64,000 bases of DNA. Source: Rugalucina vietnamica. Its lineage: Eukaryota; Mollusca; Bivalvia; Lucinida; Lucinidae. The notes below the pieces were generated by a model, which saw only the letters and a program-made list of their open reading frames with translations, did not search any database and was not told the DNA's origin. Positions 54,101 through 58,326 of this stretch are shown here, piece after piece; position 1 is the stretch's first letter, and every line of letters starts with the position of its first letter. Location: NCBI GenBank assembly GCA_964017185.1, contig OZ024874.1:32278721-32342720 (forward strand), written 5' to 3'. The translations under genes and the position numbers were made by a program.

Positions 54101-56175
54101 ATGCCTCAAAAGTCATTAATTGTATATTGTTGAAACTCTTTAAAGAATGACCAGATACTCTAGTTTTGACATAAAGAATAAAGTAAACATAAAATATCCA
54201 TTTTGAAAAGATGAGGCACAAGAACCATGTATAGACATTTCGCAAGAACTGCTTTCTACTTTAAAACTTGTAACAGATATAATTTTGTTGTTCCTCTGTT
54301 AAGAAAAACAAAATGTGTTACAATTAAGTTTAGATAACAAATATTATTTTATAAAGAAGCACTGAAATTATCAAAATCTATCAATTTAACAATCCTACAC
54401 TTAAAAACATTTTTGCCCGATACTAGGTGAAGACTTTGCAATGCACCACTTCCATATGGTGTTGTTCCATAAAATGGATGTTTCCGCTGAAACAATGTGG
54501 TAGCATTTGTCACTTGAATTCTCAATAGAAGCTATTAAATTTCATCTCCCGAGAATAATTCAAGTCATATGTGACGGCCCTCTTCAAACAAATGACAGAC
54601 TAATTAACCATATCTTTATTAAAAGATAATAAAATATTCTCAATGGCAATGGTATCATACATGAAATATGTCTTGTGGATGAAATAAATATATATTCAAT
54701 GGCTGGAAAGATGATTTGTATAAAATTATCAAAAAAAAAAGCCAAAGGGTCCAGTACAGTTGAAACATACAAAGATCAGGCTTGAGATACAACATCACGA
54801 AAACATGCATTATATAGATTTTTTTTTCTGCTGAAAAATATGATAATTTCATTGGAAAATGTTTGATATTTCTCATATTTTTGCTCAAAACATTGATCGA
54901 GGCTGTTCTAACGAGTACCCACAATCTATGTTTTGGATCAAAAATAAGAAAAATATTTTAACCCAAACCCAAATTTTACTATATATTAAAAAGTGGGGTT
55001 TAAGGGGGTATTCATTACACGGACATGTTTTCCTGATGAATGTGGTTATGTTTCCATGTTCAGTCATTATTAACATAATTGAGAAAGCATCAGTAATGAT
55101 AACCTGTGTTTAATAAAAAAAAAAAAAAAAAAAATGCTTATCTCATTACGAAAACTTACCCATGCAATAAAAAGAGATTTTTTGAGCTTTAAAAATTGAA
55201 AATTTTCAGCTGAAAAATTTCGATATTTTTCTTATTTTTGCTCAAAACATAGATTGTGGGTACACTTTAGAACCGCCTCAGCGAGGCGGTTCTAACGAGT
55301 ACCCACAATCTATGTTTTGGAGCAAAACTAAGAAAAATAGGTATACCCCAGTTTTAGTGCATAAAAGTGGGGTTTAAGGGGGTATATATTTCACGGACAT
55401 GTTTTCCTGATGTCATACTTCTTGGAAATATTTTTTCTGTTTTTATTTCTTCTTCTTCCTCATTTTCTATCTATTAAAATATATTTATATTTTTTTCTCT
55501 TTTCAAATGAAACCTACAACATTAATGATATCTGTTAAGCTAAACATATCAAATAATCTTTTAAATAAATAATAAACTTTTAAAAACAAGGAAGTTCAGA
55601 AACTCCAGTATCAAGTTTATTCTTTTTGAAAATAATTTTTTAAAGCTGAATAACAGATAATAATAATAAAAATAAAATGTAATATGGCTTAAACCAAAGA
55701 TTAAGACAAATTCTGAATACTTCTTTAAAGAATACAGTTGTACCTATGCGTGAACTGAAAGGTGCTCAAGGTGAACTATTACAAAACCTAAAGGATATTA
55801 TTCATGAAGGTGAAAAGAGAATCATAGCAGATGACCAAAGGGACAACAAATTGTATAACAAGCTTTTATTAATAATCTATTAATATGAATTATTAACAAA
55901 ATATTATGCATATGAAATTTTTTTCAGACATAAAACTCAACAGAATTATGCAAATGAGGAACGACAGTACCGATAATTTCTGTTTGAATGTTGTAATGAA
56001 GCATTGTGTCTGTAATTAGCATTATTTAAAAGATTAACAAATGCTAACCTTATTTGTTAATATGAAAAACTGTCAGTTTCATCTTTGTGCTTCCCCAACA
56101 TGTAACATACCTTTTAACTGTCCGTCTGCGCCGTTTCGTGGCATACATGCTTTTGATTAGAGTGTCGTCAACCAT
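12..56175 (-). CDS. AHR: Aryl hydrocarbon receptor gene, exons 1-8 (3' part outside window)
   Basis: bHLH-PAS transcription factor. Family members sit in the cytosol with chaperones, move to the nucleus, pair with ARNT and bind GCGTG-containing sites. Eight exons were placed by hand from homology to animal AHRs plus GT/AG splice sites: 56111-56148, 42549-42736, 14084-14181, 12385-12474, 6559-6694, 4247-4320, 3460-3647, 12-118. They sum to 919 nt (306 codons + 1 nt) with every phase matching. Domain order: basic NLS (KRRRR), bHLH with [11 protein letters not shown], complete PAS-A from about residue 105 (EGESILQALYGF to LALFATCC), then the start of PAS-B ([21 protein letters not shown]). The rest of PAS-B and the transactivation region lie beyond position 1. 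Introns reach 28 kb and are full of repeats. Exon 5 is preceded by a 14.6-copy exon-cassette array. Family assignment is very secure; the exact first methionine is less so. Confidence 0.96.
119..3459 (-). other. AHR: AHR intron 7
   Basis: 3.3 kb, AT-rich. It contains one clear foldback element (1502-1962). I see no other gene or structured repeat in the rest. Confidence 0.85.
1502..1962. mobile_element. Palindromic foldback MITE
   Basis: Ends CAGTGTCGGGAAACAAACTC and, inverted, CACTGTCGGGAAACAAACTC. The inverted similarity continues through TGTATGCTATCATTTGTGTA and again inside (ACATATCCTATCATATGCGG against GCATATGATAGGATATGT). It is flanked by a 5-bp direct repeat ATAAA (1497-1501 and 1963-1967). 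No coding capacity; superfamily not assigned. Confidence 0.85.
3460..3647 (-). CDS. AHR: AHR exon 7, end of PAS-A and inter-PAS linker
   Basis: 188-nt exon, acceptor TTTACCAG, donor GTTAGA (weaker than consensus). It encodes [20 protein letters not shown], then [12 protein letters not shown] and the inter-PAS part ending [13 protein letters not shown]. It parallels LKYLHGQ, PQLALFAIATPL and TKHKLDFTPIGCD of vertebrate AHR. It leaves two bases (AG) that pair with the first G of exon 8 to give Arg. Confidence 0.95.
4247..4320 (-). CDS. AHR: AHR exon 6, PAS-A core
   Basis: 74-nt exon, acceptor ATTTCAG, donor GTGAGT. With the G from exon 5 it starts Glu, then [20 protein letters not shown] and SGFI. 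This corresponds to [20 protein letters not shown] of vertebrate AHR. Both splice phases (1 in, 0 out) fit the neighbouring exons. Confidence 0.95.
4384..4470. repeat. 43-bp tandem duplication
   Basis: Two nearly identical copies of a unit starting GCTTCATAAAATTATCCTGA and ending GTTAGTACC. They lie in intron 5, about 65 bp from exon 6's acceptor. Confidence 0.9.
4800..6546 (+). mobile_element. Pearl/Helitron-like element with ~161-bp internal tandem repeats
   Basis: Starts with the molluscan motif AGCTCACCTGAG and a short hairpin, then a CGTCCGTCTGTCCATCCGTG-type tract. Eight imperfect repeats of about 161 bp follow, marked by TTGTGGCCACTCTAGC at 5056, 5233, 5395, 5556, 5717, 5878, 6037 and, diverged, about 6200. 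After two A-rich tracts it ends CTCAGGTGAGCGATCG to GGGCTACTTGTTTTT. The layout and period resemble non-autonomous bivalve Helitron-type (pearl, BIV160-like) elements; that family name is inferred. The open frames inside are repeat products. It fills most of intron 5. Confidence 0.75.
6559..6694 (-). CDS. AHR: AHR exon 5, PAS-A helical segment (last array copy plus unique 3' part)
   Basis: 136-nt exon: [20 protein letters not shown], then [20 protein letters not shown] and EIMMP plus one base. Acceptor ATATTTCAG, donor GTAAAT. It matches [20 protein letters not shown] of vertebrate AHR. Its first 84 nt belong to the 96-bp tandem array; only the part from MLPSD onward is single-copy, so every transcript must include it. 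If an upstream array acceptor is used, the exon extends in frame, up to 6559..7942 (461 codons + 1 nt). A Helitron-like repeat ends about 11 bp beyond the donor. Confidence 0.95.
6609..8013 (-). repeat. AHR: In-frame tandem array of the AHR exon-5 cassette (96 bp x 14.6)
   Basis: Copies begin every 96 bp exactly (6609, 6705, ... 7953), the last being a 61-bp partial. Read on the minus strand, each full unit is 84 nt of exon 5 ([20 protein letters not shown] to TWNS) plus 12 nt of intron end (ATTATATTTCAG, read as IIFQ). There are no stops, so one frame runs through the array and beyond (ORF 6548..8008). Each of 14 units carries a complete AG acceptor (exon edges at 6694 + 96n up to 7942) with a TTAAC branch-point-like motif about 30 nt upstream. 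Copies differ at only four sites that I can see, all synonymous. The repeat itself is certain; its expression is unknown. It may be an allele-length polymorphism. Confidence 0.97.
8130..8430. mobile_element. MITE-like repeat, family 'GGATCTTACA', copy 1
   Basis: Shares its order of blocks with 13610-13918: GGATCTTACA, AATTTCATATGAAATG, a TGTCATAAATGACG-like block, ATGTGGTCATA, TTATCCACTGGA. The beginning folds back on itself. It ends 117 bp upstream of the exon-5 array in transcript direction. Confidence 0.7.
9293..9434. repeat. 28-bp minisatellite, about 5 copies
   Basis: Unit CTATCATATCATAAACTGAA plus AACAGTTT, with A/G and T/G variants. It lies in intron 4. Confidence 0.95.
9943..10110 (-). 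mobile_element. Degenerate TGAGCCG-family MITE fragment
   Basis: GACCAGGTCTGATAAAAACC, TGTACAGCCACAGAAAACAT and GTGCTGATCAGCTGTG follow the same order as the intact copies at 14197 and 61548. The ends are not recognisable. Confidence 0.5.
10533..10810. mobile_element. Hairpin MITE family A, copy 1
   Basis: Ends CATTACGAAAACTTGCCCAT and CGGACATGTTTTCCTGATG (imperfect inverted repeats). The centre is a hairpin of GTGGGTACATGTTAGAACC against GGTTCTAATGAGTACCCAC, followed by the AAAAGTGGGGTTTAAGGGGG arm. Confidence 0.88.
11606..12275. mobile_element. TTAA-flanked element with ACTCGTAG repeats
   Basis: Left end TTAAAGCTCATGTCACACAC then TCACGAGTTG; right end, inverted, TTAAGGGCCTGTCACACACT then CACGAGTTG. 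A second right-end-like terminus sits at 12136-12165, also closed by TTAA. The interior is rich in CTCGTAG/CTACGAG in both orientations. The TTAA target suggests piggyBac-type mobilisation (inference). The 68-aa frame inside is not a gene. Confidence 0.82.
12385..12474 (-). CDS. AHR: AHR exon 4, N-terminal PAS-A strand region
   Basis: 90-nt phase-0 exon of exactly 30 codons, [20 protein letters not shown] followed by [10 protein letters not shown]. Acceptor TTTTCAG, donor GTAAAT. It aligns without gaps to ALNGFVLVVTTDALVFYASS and the following residues of vertebrate AHR. It ends in phase 0, so it can be joined in frame to any of the 14 acceptors in the downstream exon-5 array. Confidence 0.95.
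12580..12921. repeat. Paired hairpins of GTTCAAAC/GTTTGAAC blocks
   Basis: Hairpin 1: AAAACCCATGTTCAAA against TTTGAACATGGGTTTT (12580-12628). Hairpin 2: GATCAACCATG and GTGTTCAAACATTCGAT against ATCGAATGTTTGAACAC and CCAATGGTTGATC (12785-12921). Probably a MITE, ends uncertain. It lies about 100 bp upstream of exon 4 in transcript direction. Confidence 0.7.
13610..13918. mobile_element. MITE-like repeat, family 'GGATCTTACA', copy 2
   Basis: GGATCTTACATGGGTGGTCG and, inverted within 120 bp, GACCACGAGTGTAAGAT. The rest parallels 8130-8430. Confidence 0.7.
14084..14181 (-). CDS. AHR: AHR exon 3, linker to PAS-A
   Basis: 98-nt exon, acceptor TATTTCAG, donor GTATGT. After the split Ala codon it reads [17 protein letters not shown] and ends FSEGESILQ, matching EGEFLLQ at the start of vertebrate AHR PAS-A. 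The middle is the variable bHLH-PAS linker. A MITE ends only about 15 bp upstream of the acceptor (14197), so the branch point probably lies inside transposon sequence. Confidence 0.93.
14197..14431 (-). mobile_element. TGAGCCG-family MITE abutting AHR exon 3
   Basis: Ends GAGCCTGCGCATGACAAAAC and GTTTTCTTATGCAGTGGCTC as inverted repeats. It contains the hairpin AAGGCGCTGATCAGCTTCGC against GCGAAGCTGATCTGCGCCTT. It stops 15 bp before exon 3 of AHR. Confidence 0.88.
15714..15941 (+). mobile_element. TGAGCCG-family MITE
   Basis: Starts TGAGCCGCATCATGAGAAAA, ends GGTTTTCTCACCACACAGCTC. It has the GCGCAGATCAGC and GCTGATCAGCGC hairpin and the GGATAGTACAATCCCTCTTC block. Confidence 0.87.
16450..19063. 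repeat. 2.6-kb minisatellite of 49-bp and 72-bp units
   Basis: Short unit: GGGGACAGCAAGTACTGGTT, CAGTATGTGACCACCAGCCT, AGCACTACA (49 bp). Long unit: the same with a 23-bp insertion reading GCCTCTGTCAACTGGCTTCA near its end (72 bp). The two types are interspersed, roughly 45-50 units in all, with T/C (TTCAG/TCCAG) and A/T (AGAATG/AGTATG) variants. The 72-bp unit keeps frame and the 49-bp unit does not, so the predicted 80-140-aa peptides are artefacts. Confidence 0.97.
19785..19988. mobile_element. TA-flanked MITE with TACCGTAAATCCGG ends
   Basis: Left TACCGTAAATCCGGAAATGT, right TTTCCGGACTTACAGTA. The interior is rich in TCGCGA/TTCGCTA. TA target duplication; mariner-type MITE by its ends (inference). 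Confidence 0.85.
20103..20225. repeat. (TTTA)n low-complexity tract
   Basis: About 120 bp of TTTATTTATT-type sequence with interruptions. Confidence 0.9.
20390..20700. repeat. Inverted-repeat block with three GACGTCA motifs
   Basis: A hairpin of TTTTTCTGATGTTC against GAACACCAGAAAAA (20620-20697). Upstream, GACGTCA occurs three times in about 40 bp (20428-20459). Likely a MITE; ends not resolved. The local 80-aa frame is not credible as a gene. Confidence 0.6.
25676..26826 (-). mobile_element. Tigger/pogo-type DNA transposon, degenerate
   Basis: TA target duplication. Ends CAGTCAACCCTCTTTACAAC and, inverted, CAGTCAGAATTCTTTATAAC, with CGTTATAACGG-type subterminal blocks. At 1.15 kb it is shorter than a full pogo element, so the transposase is internally deleted. 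It is inserted between unit B and unit C of the satellite and therefore younger than the array. Confidence 0.88.
25938..26304 (-). pseudogene. Tigger/pogo transposase N-terminal fragment
   Basis: Begins [20 protein letters not shown] (ATG at 26302-26304). After a frameshift near 26235 it reads [14 protein letters not shown], a TGA stop, then [20 protein letters not shown] and [20 protein letters not shown]. This is the tandem psq and CENP-B type helix-turn-helix DNA-binding region of pogo-class transposases. The DDE catalytic domain is absent. One frameshift and at least one stop mean it is dead. Confidence 0.88.
28985..29815 (-). mobile_element. 5'-truncated non-LTR retrotransposon (LINE) 3' end
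   Basis: An open frame at 29233-29796 (187 codons) has the C-terminal tail of LINE reverse transcriptases: [35 protein letters not shown] and a CX2CX9HX4C knuckle ending HFLFHC. The polymerase and endonuclease parts are missing. The 3' UTR is 28985-29232, and the element ends in an (AATC)n tail (TGATTGATTGATTGAT on the plus strand). Clade not decided. The 5' limit near 29797-29815 is a guess from the stop codon there. Confidence 0.82.
30868..31006 (+). mobile_element. TGAGCCG-family MITE, right part only
   Basis: GTAGTACAATTCCTCTTCTT, ATCCAAAATCTCAAGCTTCT, TGTACAGGCCTGTTTGTGTC and GGTCGGAAATCCTGAAGACC match 61660-61760. Confidence 0.7.
31380..32160. repeat. Degenerate ~50-bp repeats (TTTCCCCATGCCTAGA type)
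   Basis: Repeated CCCATGCC, GAGAAATAATATTT and TAGAAAAATAAT blocks on both sides of the MITE at 31580-31873. Very diverged. Confidence 0.6.
31580..31873. mobile_element. TTA-flanked MITE (PIF/Harbinger-like), copy 1
   Basis: Ends TGCACCAGTCATTTGTAACC and, inverted, TGCACCAATCATTTGTAACC, with a 3-bp TTA duplication at 31577-31579 and 31874-31876. The TWA-type target suggests PIF/Harbinger (inference). Confidence 0.85.
32273..32478. mobile_element. Hairpin MITE family A, copy 2 (core deleted)
   Basis: Has both ends and arms but lacks the central GGTACTCGTTAGAACCGCC hairpin. ATTGATTGTTTTAGAGC marks the deletion join. Confidence 0.82.
34006..34475. mobile_element. Element with ~36-bp perfect terminal inverted repeats
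   Basis: ATATCGTTGGCTCGTTGACA then AAACCTCGTAACTGCA at the left, the exact inverse at the right. Inside are weaker copies of ACAAAACCTCGTAACT. No coding capacity; superfamily unknown. Confidence 0.9.
34707..35227. mobile_element. MITE-like repeat with TTAAAGGG ends
   Basis: Left TTAAAGGGAAACGCAATGTT, right (inverted) TTAAAGGGTAACCCAGTAGT. About 520 bp, non-coding. Confidence 0.65.
36196..36620. mobile_element. AATAAACGCCC repeat element
   Basis: Starts TACCGTAAAAATTCTATTAA. AATAAACGCCC-type blocks occur at 36212, 36228, 36309, 36560 and 36600. The right end is uncertain. Confidence 0.6.
36682..38673. mobile_element. 2-kb element with CG-rich ~190-bp inverted arms
   Basis: Ends TACAGTACAGGTGTCGCGAT and, inverted, TACAGTACAGTTGTCGCGAA (28 of 30 terminal bases match). 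Both arms carry GCGAGTGACTCGC and GCGCGA blocks (36682-36870 and 38485-38673). The interior shows no transposase. A family-A hairpin MITE is inserted at 37435-37720. It could instead be two separate MITEs in opposite orientation. Confidence 0.65.
37435..37720. mobile_element. Hairpin MITE family A, copy 3
   Basis: CATCACGAAAACATTTCAGT to GGGCATGTTTTCGTACTGATG. Central hairpin AGAACCGCCTCGCC against GGCGGTTCT. Confidence 0.88.
38779..39800. mobile_element. TA-flanked MITE with TGGGGTGCC ends, carrying a nested element
   Basis: Left TGGGGTGCCGTTTTACTATT, right (inverted) TGGGGTGCCATTTATTTATT, TA on both sides. The arms hold repeated TTATGGATATCC. The middle (about 38941-39727) is a different, inserted element. 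Confidence 0.8.
38941..39727 (-). mobile_element. Helitron/pearl-like element with ~155-169-bp repeats (TGACCTTGACCTC family)
   Basis: Starts AAGAGCTGTCGCAGGACAGC. Four internal repeats marked by GACCTTGACCTCAAGGTCAC at 39015, 39169 (diverged), 39324 and 39493. Then GTGACGCGGACGCACACG, and it ends GACTACAATAGCTCTATGCA to GCGAGCTAAT. Same architecture as 4800-6546 but unrelated sequence. Class inferred. Confidence 0.7.
39873..40117. mobile_element. MITE with GGGCCCAGTTGTT ends
   Basis: Left GGGCCCAGTTGTTAAAATTA, right (inverted) GGGCCCAGTTGTTCAAAACT. A centre hairpin pairs GAGAATCCTT with AAGGATTCTC. 245 bp. Confidence 0.85.
41108..41364 (+). mobile_element. tRNA-derived SINE
   Basis: Starts with a tRNA-like head (TGGCCGAGCGGTTAAGAGCA, a class II A-box). 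The body contains ACATGTGAGACAAGCC and CTGATTGGCCCGTCTCGTAT, and it ends in an A-rich tail. It has a perfect 12-bp target duplication ACAAATGAACTT (41096-41107 and 41365-41376). The head is too diverged in the B-box to be a tRNA gene. It resembles bivalve RUDI/Meta-type SINEs (inference). Confidence 0.9.
41420..41704. mobile_element. TTA-flanked MITE (PIF/Harbinger-like), copy 2
   Basis: TGCACTAGTCATTTGTAACC and, inverted, TGCACAAGTCATCTGTAACC. Same family as 31580-31873; TTA at the left, TGA at the right. Confidence 0.82.
42549..42736 (-). CDS. AHR: AHR exon 2, bHLH domain
   Basis: 188-nt exon between acceptor TTTGCAG and donor GTGAGT. It carries the whole basic helix-loop-helix: [13 protein letters not shown] (basic region, DNA contacts), [20 protein letters not shown] (helix 1 and loop), [17 protein letters not shown] (helix 2). 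This is near-identical to vertebrate AHR and insect Spineless over this stretch. It enters in phase 2 (first T completes a Ser codon) and leaves in phase 1 (last G joins CT of exon 3 to give Ala). The downstream intron is about 28 kb. Confidence 0.97.
42812..42990. mobile_element. Hairpin MITE family A, copy 4 (left arm shortened)
   Basis: CAAAAACATGTCCGTG at the left, AGGCGGTTCTAACAAGTACC, and CACGGACATGTTTTC at the right. It lies 75 bp upstream of the AHR bHLH exon in transcript direction. Confidence 0.82.
43428..44128. mobile_element. TTAA-flanked palindromic element
   Basis: TTAAGTCCAATTCGCATGCG at the left and its exact inverse at the right, followed inward by AAAAATACA/TGTATTTTTT. Repeated GGAGTATATTTACA and GGGTAAATTTACTC lie inside. 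701 bp, non-coding. Confidence 0.9.
44528..44760. repeat. ~30-bp imperfect tandem repeat (ACATGTATCAAATATTCTGC)
   Basis: About eight diverged copies with variable spacing. Small frames read through it but are repeat products. Confidence 0.88.
46081..47180. mobile_element. Foldback element of CATTTCGTCTAAA repeats with 10-bp target duplication
   Basis: Perfect direct repeat GTTAGCTGCA at 46071-46080 and 47181-47190. Left arm (46081-46250) is tandem GGACATTTCGTCTAAA; right arm (about 46920-47180) is the inverse. Ends GGTGCAGGACATTTCGTCTA and GGATCCATGACATTTTTTGT. The 10-bp duplication suggests a Mutator-type transposase in trans (inference). A SINE is nested in the middle. Confidence 0.9.
46531..46788 (-). 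mobile_element. tRNA-derived SINE nested in foldback element
   Basis: Same family as 41108-41364, opposite strand. Its B-box (GGGTTCGAGCC) is better preserved and the tail is (AAAT)n. Target duplication TATACCATTTTA on both sides (46519-46530 and 46789-46800). Confidence 0.92.
47361..47666. mobile_element. Hairpin MITE family A, copy 5 (internal duplication)
   Basis: CATTACGAAACATGTCCGTG at the left, with a ~33-bp piece (GAAACATGTCCGTGTAATGT and following) repeated twice. The hairpin core is ACTCGTTAAAACTGCCTC. It ends GGGCATGTTTTTGTAATG. Confidence 0.87.
50220..50470. repeat. Cluster of GTTCTT/AAGAAC inverted motifs
   Basis: In 250 bp there are about twenty GTTC, GAAC, TTCTTGAA or TTCAAGAA motifs in both orientations, for example CTGTTCAAGAACATTGTTCA and GCTGTTCTTGAACAATTCAA. 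Either a degenerate MITE or a dense heat-shock-element-like site. Confidence 0.75.
51958..51982. repeat. (AG)n microsatellite
   Basis: About eleven AG units after an A-rich run. Confidence 0.95.
53985..54119. repeat. 135-bp near-perfect palindrome
   Basis: TTAATGACTTTTGAGGCATT at the left and its inverse at the right. The arms continue through CGACCCGAGAATATCA to a centre TCGGCTTCGCCTC. A TTAA sits at each outer edge. Likely a MITE. Confidence 0.93.
54793..55038. mobile_element. Hairpin MITE family A, copy 6 (half hairpin lost)
   Basis: CATCACGAAAACATGCATTA to GGACATGTTTTCCTGATG. ACATTGATCGAGGCTGTTCT joins where half of the core hairpin is missing. Confidence 0.85.
55144..55412. mobile_element. 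Hairpin MITE family A, copy 7 (intact)
   Basis: CATTACGAAAACTTACCCAT to GGACATGTTTTCCTGATG. The core AGAACCGCCTCAGCGAGGCG is a perfect hairpin. Only 105 bp from copy 6, same orientation. Confidence 0.9.
56111..56148 (-). CDS. AHR: AHR coding exon 1 (start codon, basic NLS)
   Basis: Encodes [12 protein letters not shown] plus two bases (AG) that join the T of exon 2 to give Ser. It is followed by donor GTATGT (56105-56110). YATKRRRR is the usual N-terminus of invertebrate AHR/Spineless and matches the position of the AHR nuclear-localisation signal. An upstream in-frame ATG at 56173-56175, immediately preceded by a TGA, would add nine residues (MVDDTLIKS). I prefer the MYAT start by family similarity. 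Confidence 0.9.
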
Positions 56176-56760
56176 TCATATACTGATATTCCCATTAAAA
56201 ATCCAATTCAGATTACAGAATGCAAATTAAGATTTTTTTAACTTTTGTACTATATATTCTAAAACACAAGCATTCATGAAATTGCCGTTTAAATATTAAA
56301 ATTGGTTCCGAAAATCTAACTCAAAAGCTTCCGTCAATTCCCGCATTGTTTTATCTTTCGTTTCTATTGTTCATAAAATATCTGATTGAGAAAATGTGAA
56401 GATTTCCAAAGAAATATAATTAATGTAATCATTCGTACGCGAAAATATTTTCAACACGCAAATTCTGGATTGAGCAGTCAAACACGAAACTGAAAGGGCC
56501 ATAACACGAAGGATACTTAACGATATTTGCGTTTGGCCACGCGACAAATCAGTCAATTTCTTCACAGCAGTAGGACGGACATTAGCTCCGCCTACTTCAT
56601 ATCAATTCAGCCTATCTGTAGCTGTCTCACAATACGAAGTGTTCAATGTCAAAGGAGAATTGTACAATAGTGTGCCAGTATAGCCTCTATCTTGCTGTGG
56701 GGGACAAAGGTCACCTGGCGTGTCAATTTATAGAATACTACAGTAATTATAGGGTATAAG
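56176..56760 (-). promoter_or_regulatory. AHR: Possible AHR 5' UTR/promoter region
   Basis: Lies directly upstream of the start codon. Two matches to the AHR/ARNT core TNGCGTG: TCGCGTG on the minus strand near 56537 and TGGCGTG on the plus strand near 56717. A CTCCGCC box lies near 56588. No TATA box or start site could be fixed. Inference from position only. Confidence 0.35.
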
Positions 56761-58326
56761 AAGATTTTTAACCAAAATATTGATATAATTCTTGTAGTGA
56801 TAAATTAAAACATCAAATTATATTGAATCTGGACCAAATACTGTATTGGAAGGACATGGCAATGTTTTATCGGAGGTTTTTTTGTTCATTTTTATTTCTT
56901 GAGGTATATAAATAAATTACTAATTGCTTGATAAAATGAATTTTAAGTTTGCAGTTTTGGTGAACCTAAATCATGAAATGCAACCAGATAGACAACAATA
57001 ATGCAAAGAAAATTGAGTGAAGGATACCCAGTCAACAAAACTGACACAACTAACAAGAGAGAAAACAGCTTAGTTACTGGATGGGGGAGACAGAGAAAAA
57101 AAACAGGCCCTGCACCTTTCAAATGCAACAAAGCCCACACATTTTTAAAACAGAGCCTTAATATTTTTAAATGAAATATTGAGATAGTGAATTACCTGCA
57201 CATAAATGTTGAGCAACAAGCATGAAAAATATTTTGTGACAGATTGACCAACCAGGCCCTCCAATACAATATACAGATTTCCATACATAATTACATAATT
57301 CCATTGAAAGAAAAGAAAAAATTCAAAAGAAAGAAAGGGACTTAAAAACAAGATAGATTTGTTCCAAACAAAGAATTCTCATCACTGATACTGAATGGAC
57401 TGAGACAAGAAAATGGACAATATAATTTTGAGTTTCAGCCAGAGTTTGGGCAGGCAGCTGATTCCAAAACCAATTTTTTAGGTCAAATTGTTTTACAGTA
57501 TGTGTATAATACAAATTATACTGTAGAAATAATAAACATGCAGATTCAGTCTATTATACTGTAGAAATAATAAACATGCAGATTCAGTCTATACAGGTAG
57601 GCATTTACATGAAGTACCCTTGTATGTGATATCGCTTTTGTGACACCATAAGTTGTTCGATGACGTTACTTTTTTTTTATCTTGAATAATGTAATCAGAA
57701 GAAAGTTGTAATTTTGGATAAAAAATTCTTTGCTATCACATGTACTACATAATGGATCAAAATGAACTTTTTGCTCCCCAAAAAGATGCAAACTTTGTGG
57801 CTGAGGATCATGCGTACATGTTCCTGTCACCCATGGAAACAAGAGCATCTTATTTATATTCATAGTTTTCTATAAACAAAGAATTATTTCCTTATATGAA
57901 GACACAAACAAATAATATTTGAAACAAAAAGATAGACGCACATTATACTTAAAATGCAACCAGTGCACTAAGCAAGGGCAATGTGTTTTTTTTTTTAATC
58001 TGTTAATATTATAGAGTTCCAACAGATCCAATCATTAATGTTAGTTCAGAAAGTATTTTCCACAATAATTGACTTAGAAATACACATTTTTTTCTGATAT
58101 AAATTCTACAGGCATGTATTGAATCACGTAAATTTATATGTGCCAACAATGGGATGAAAATGTACAGGTTTCCACAGCCATGTGCATGCTAGCTTATGTC
58201 GATATGTCGAAGTTCTGTTTACAAAAACTTGAGATGTTTGGTAACTTTCTTTGGTTGAGTCAAAGTGATTAAAACTGTACCTCTTCTACAAGAAATAATA
58301 TCGGAAAAGCTGGAAAACTAGAAAAA
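56761..58326. other. Upstream non-coding stretch
   Basis: Apart from the 38-bp duplication I see nothing coding; the short frames here lack family resemblance. Confidence 0.7.
57498..57590. repeat. 38-bp tandem duplication
   Basis: Two copies of TTATACTGTAGAAATAATAA plus ACATGCAGATTCAGTCTA. Confidence 0.92.

Larger units (their letters stand above)
42737..56110 (-). other. AHR: AHR intron 1 (13.4 kb)
   Basis: Repeats are listed separately. I see no gene or nameable structure in 44761-46070, 47670-50219, 50471-53984, 54120-54790 or 55413-56104, apart from homopolymers. Confidence 0.85.
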
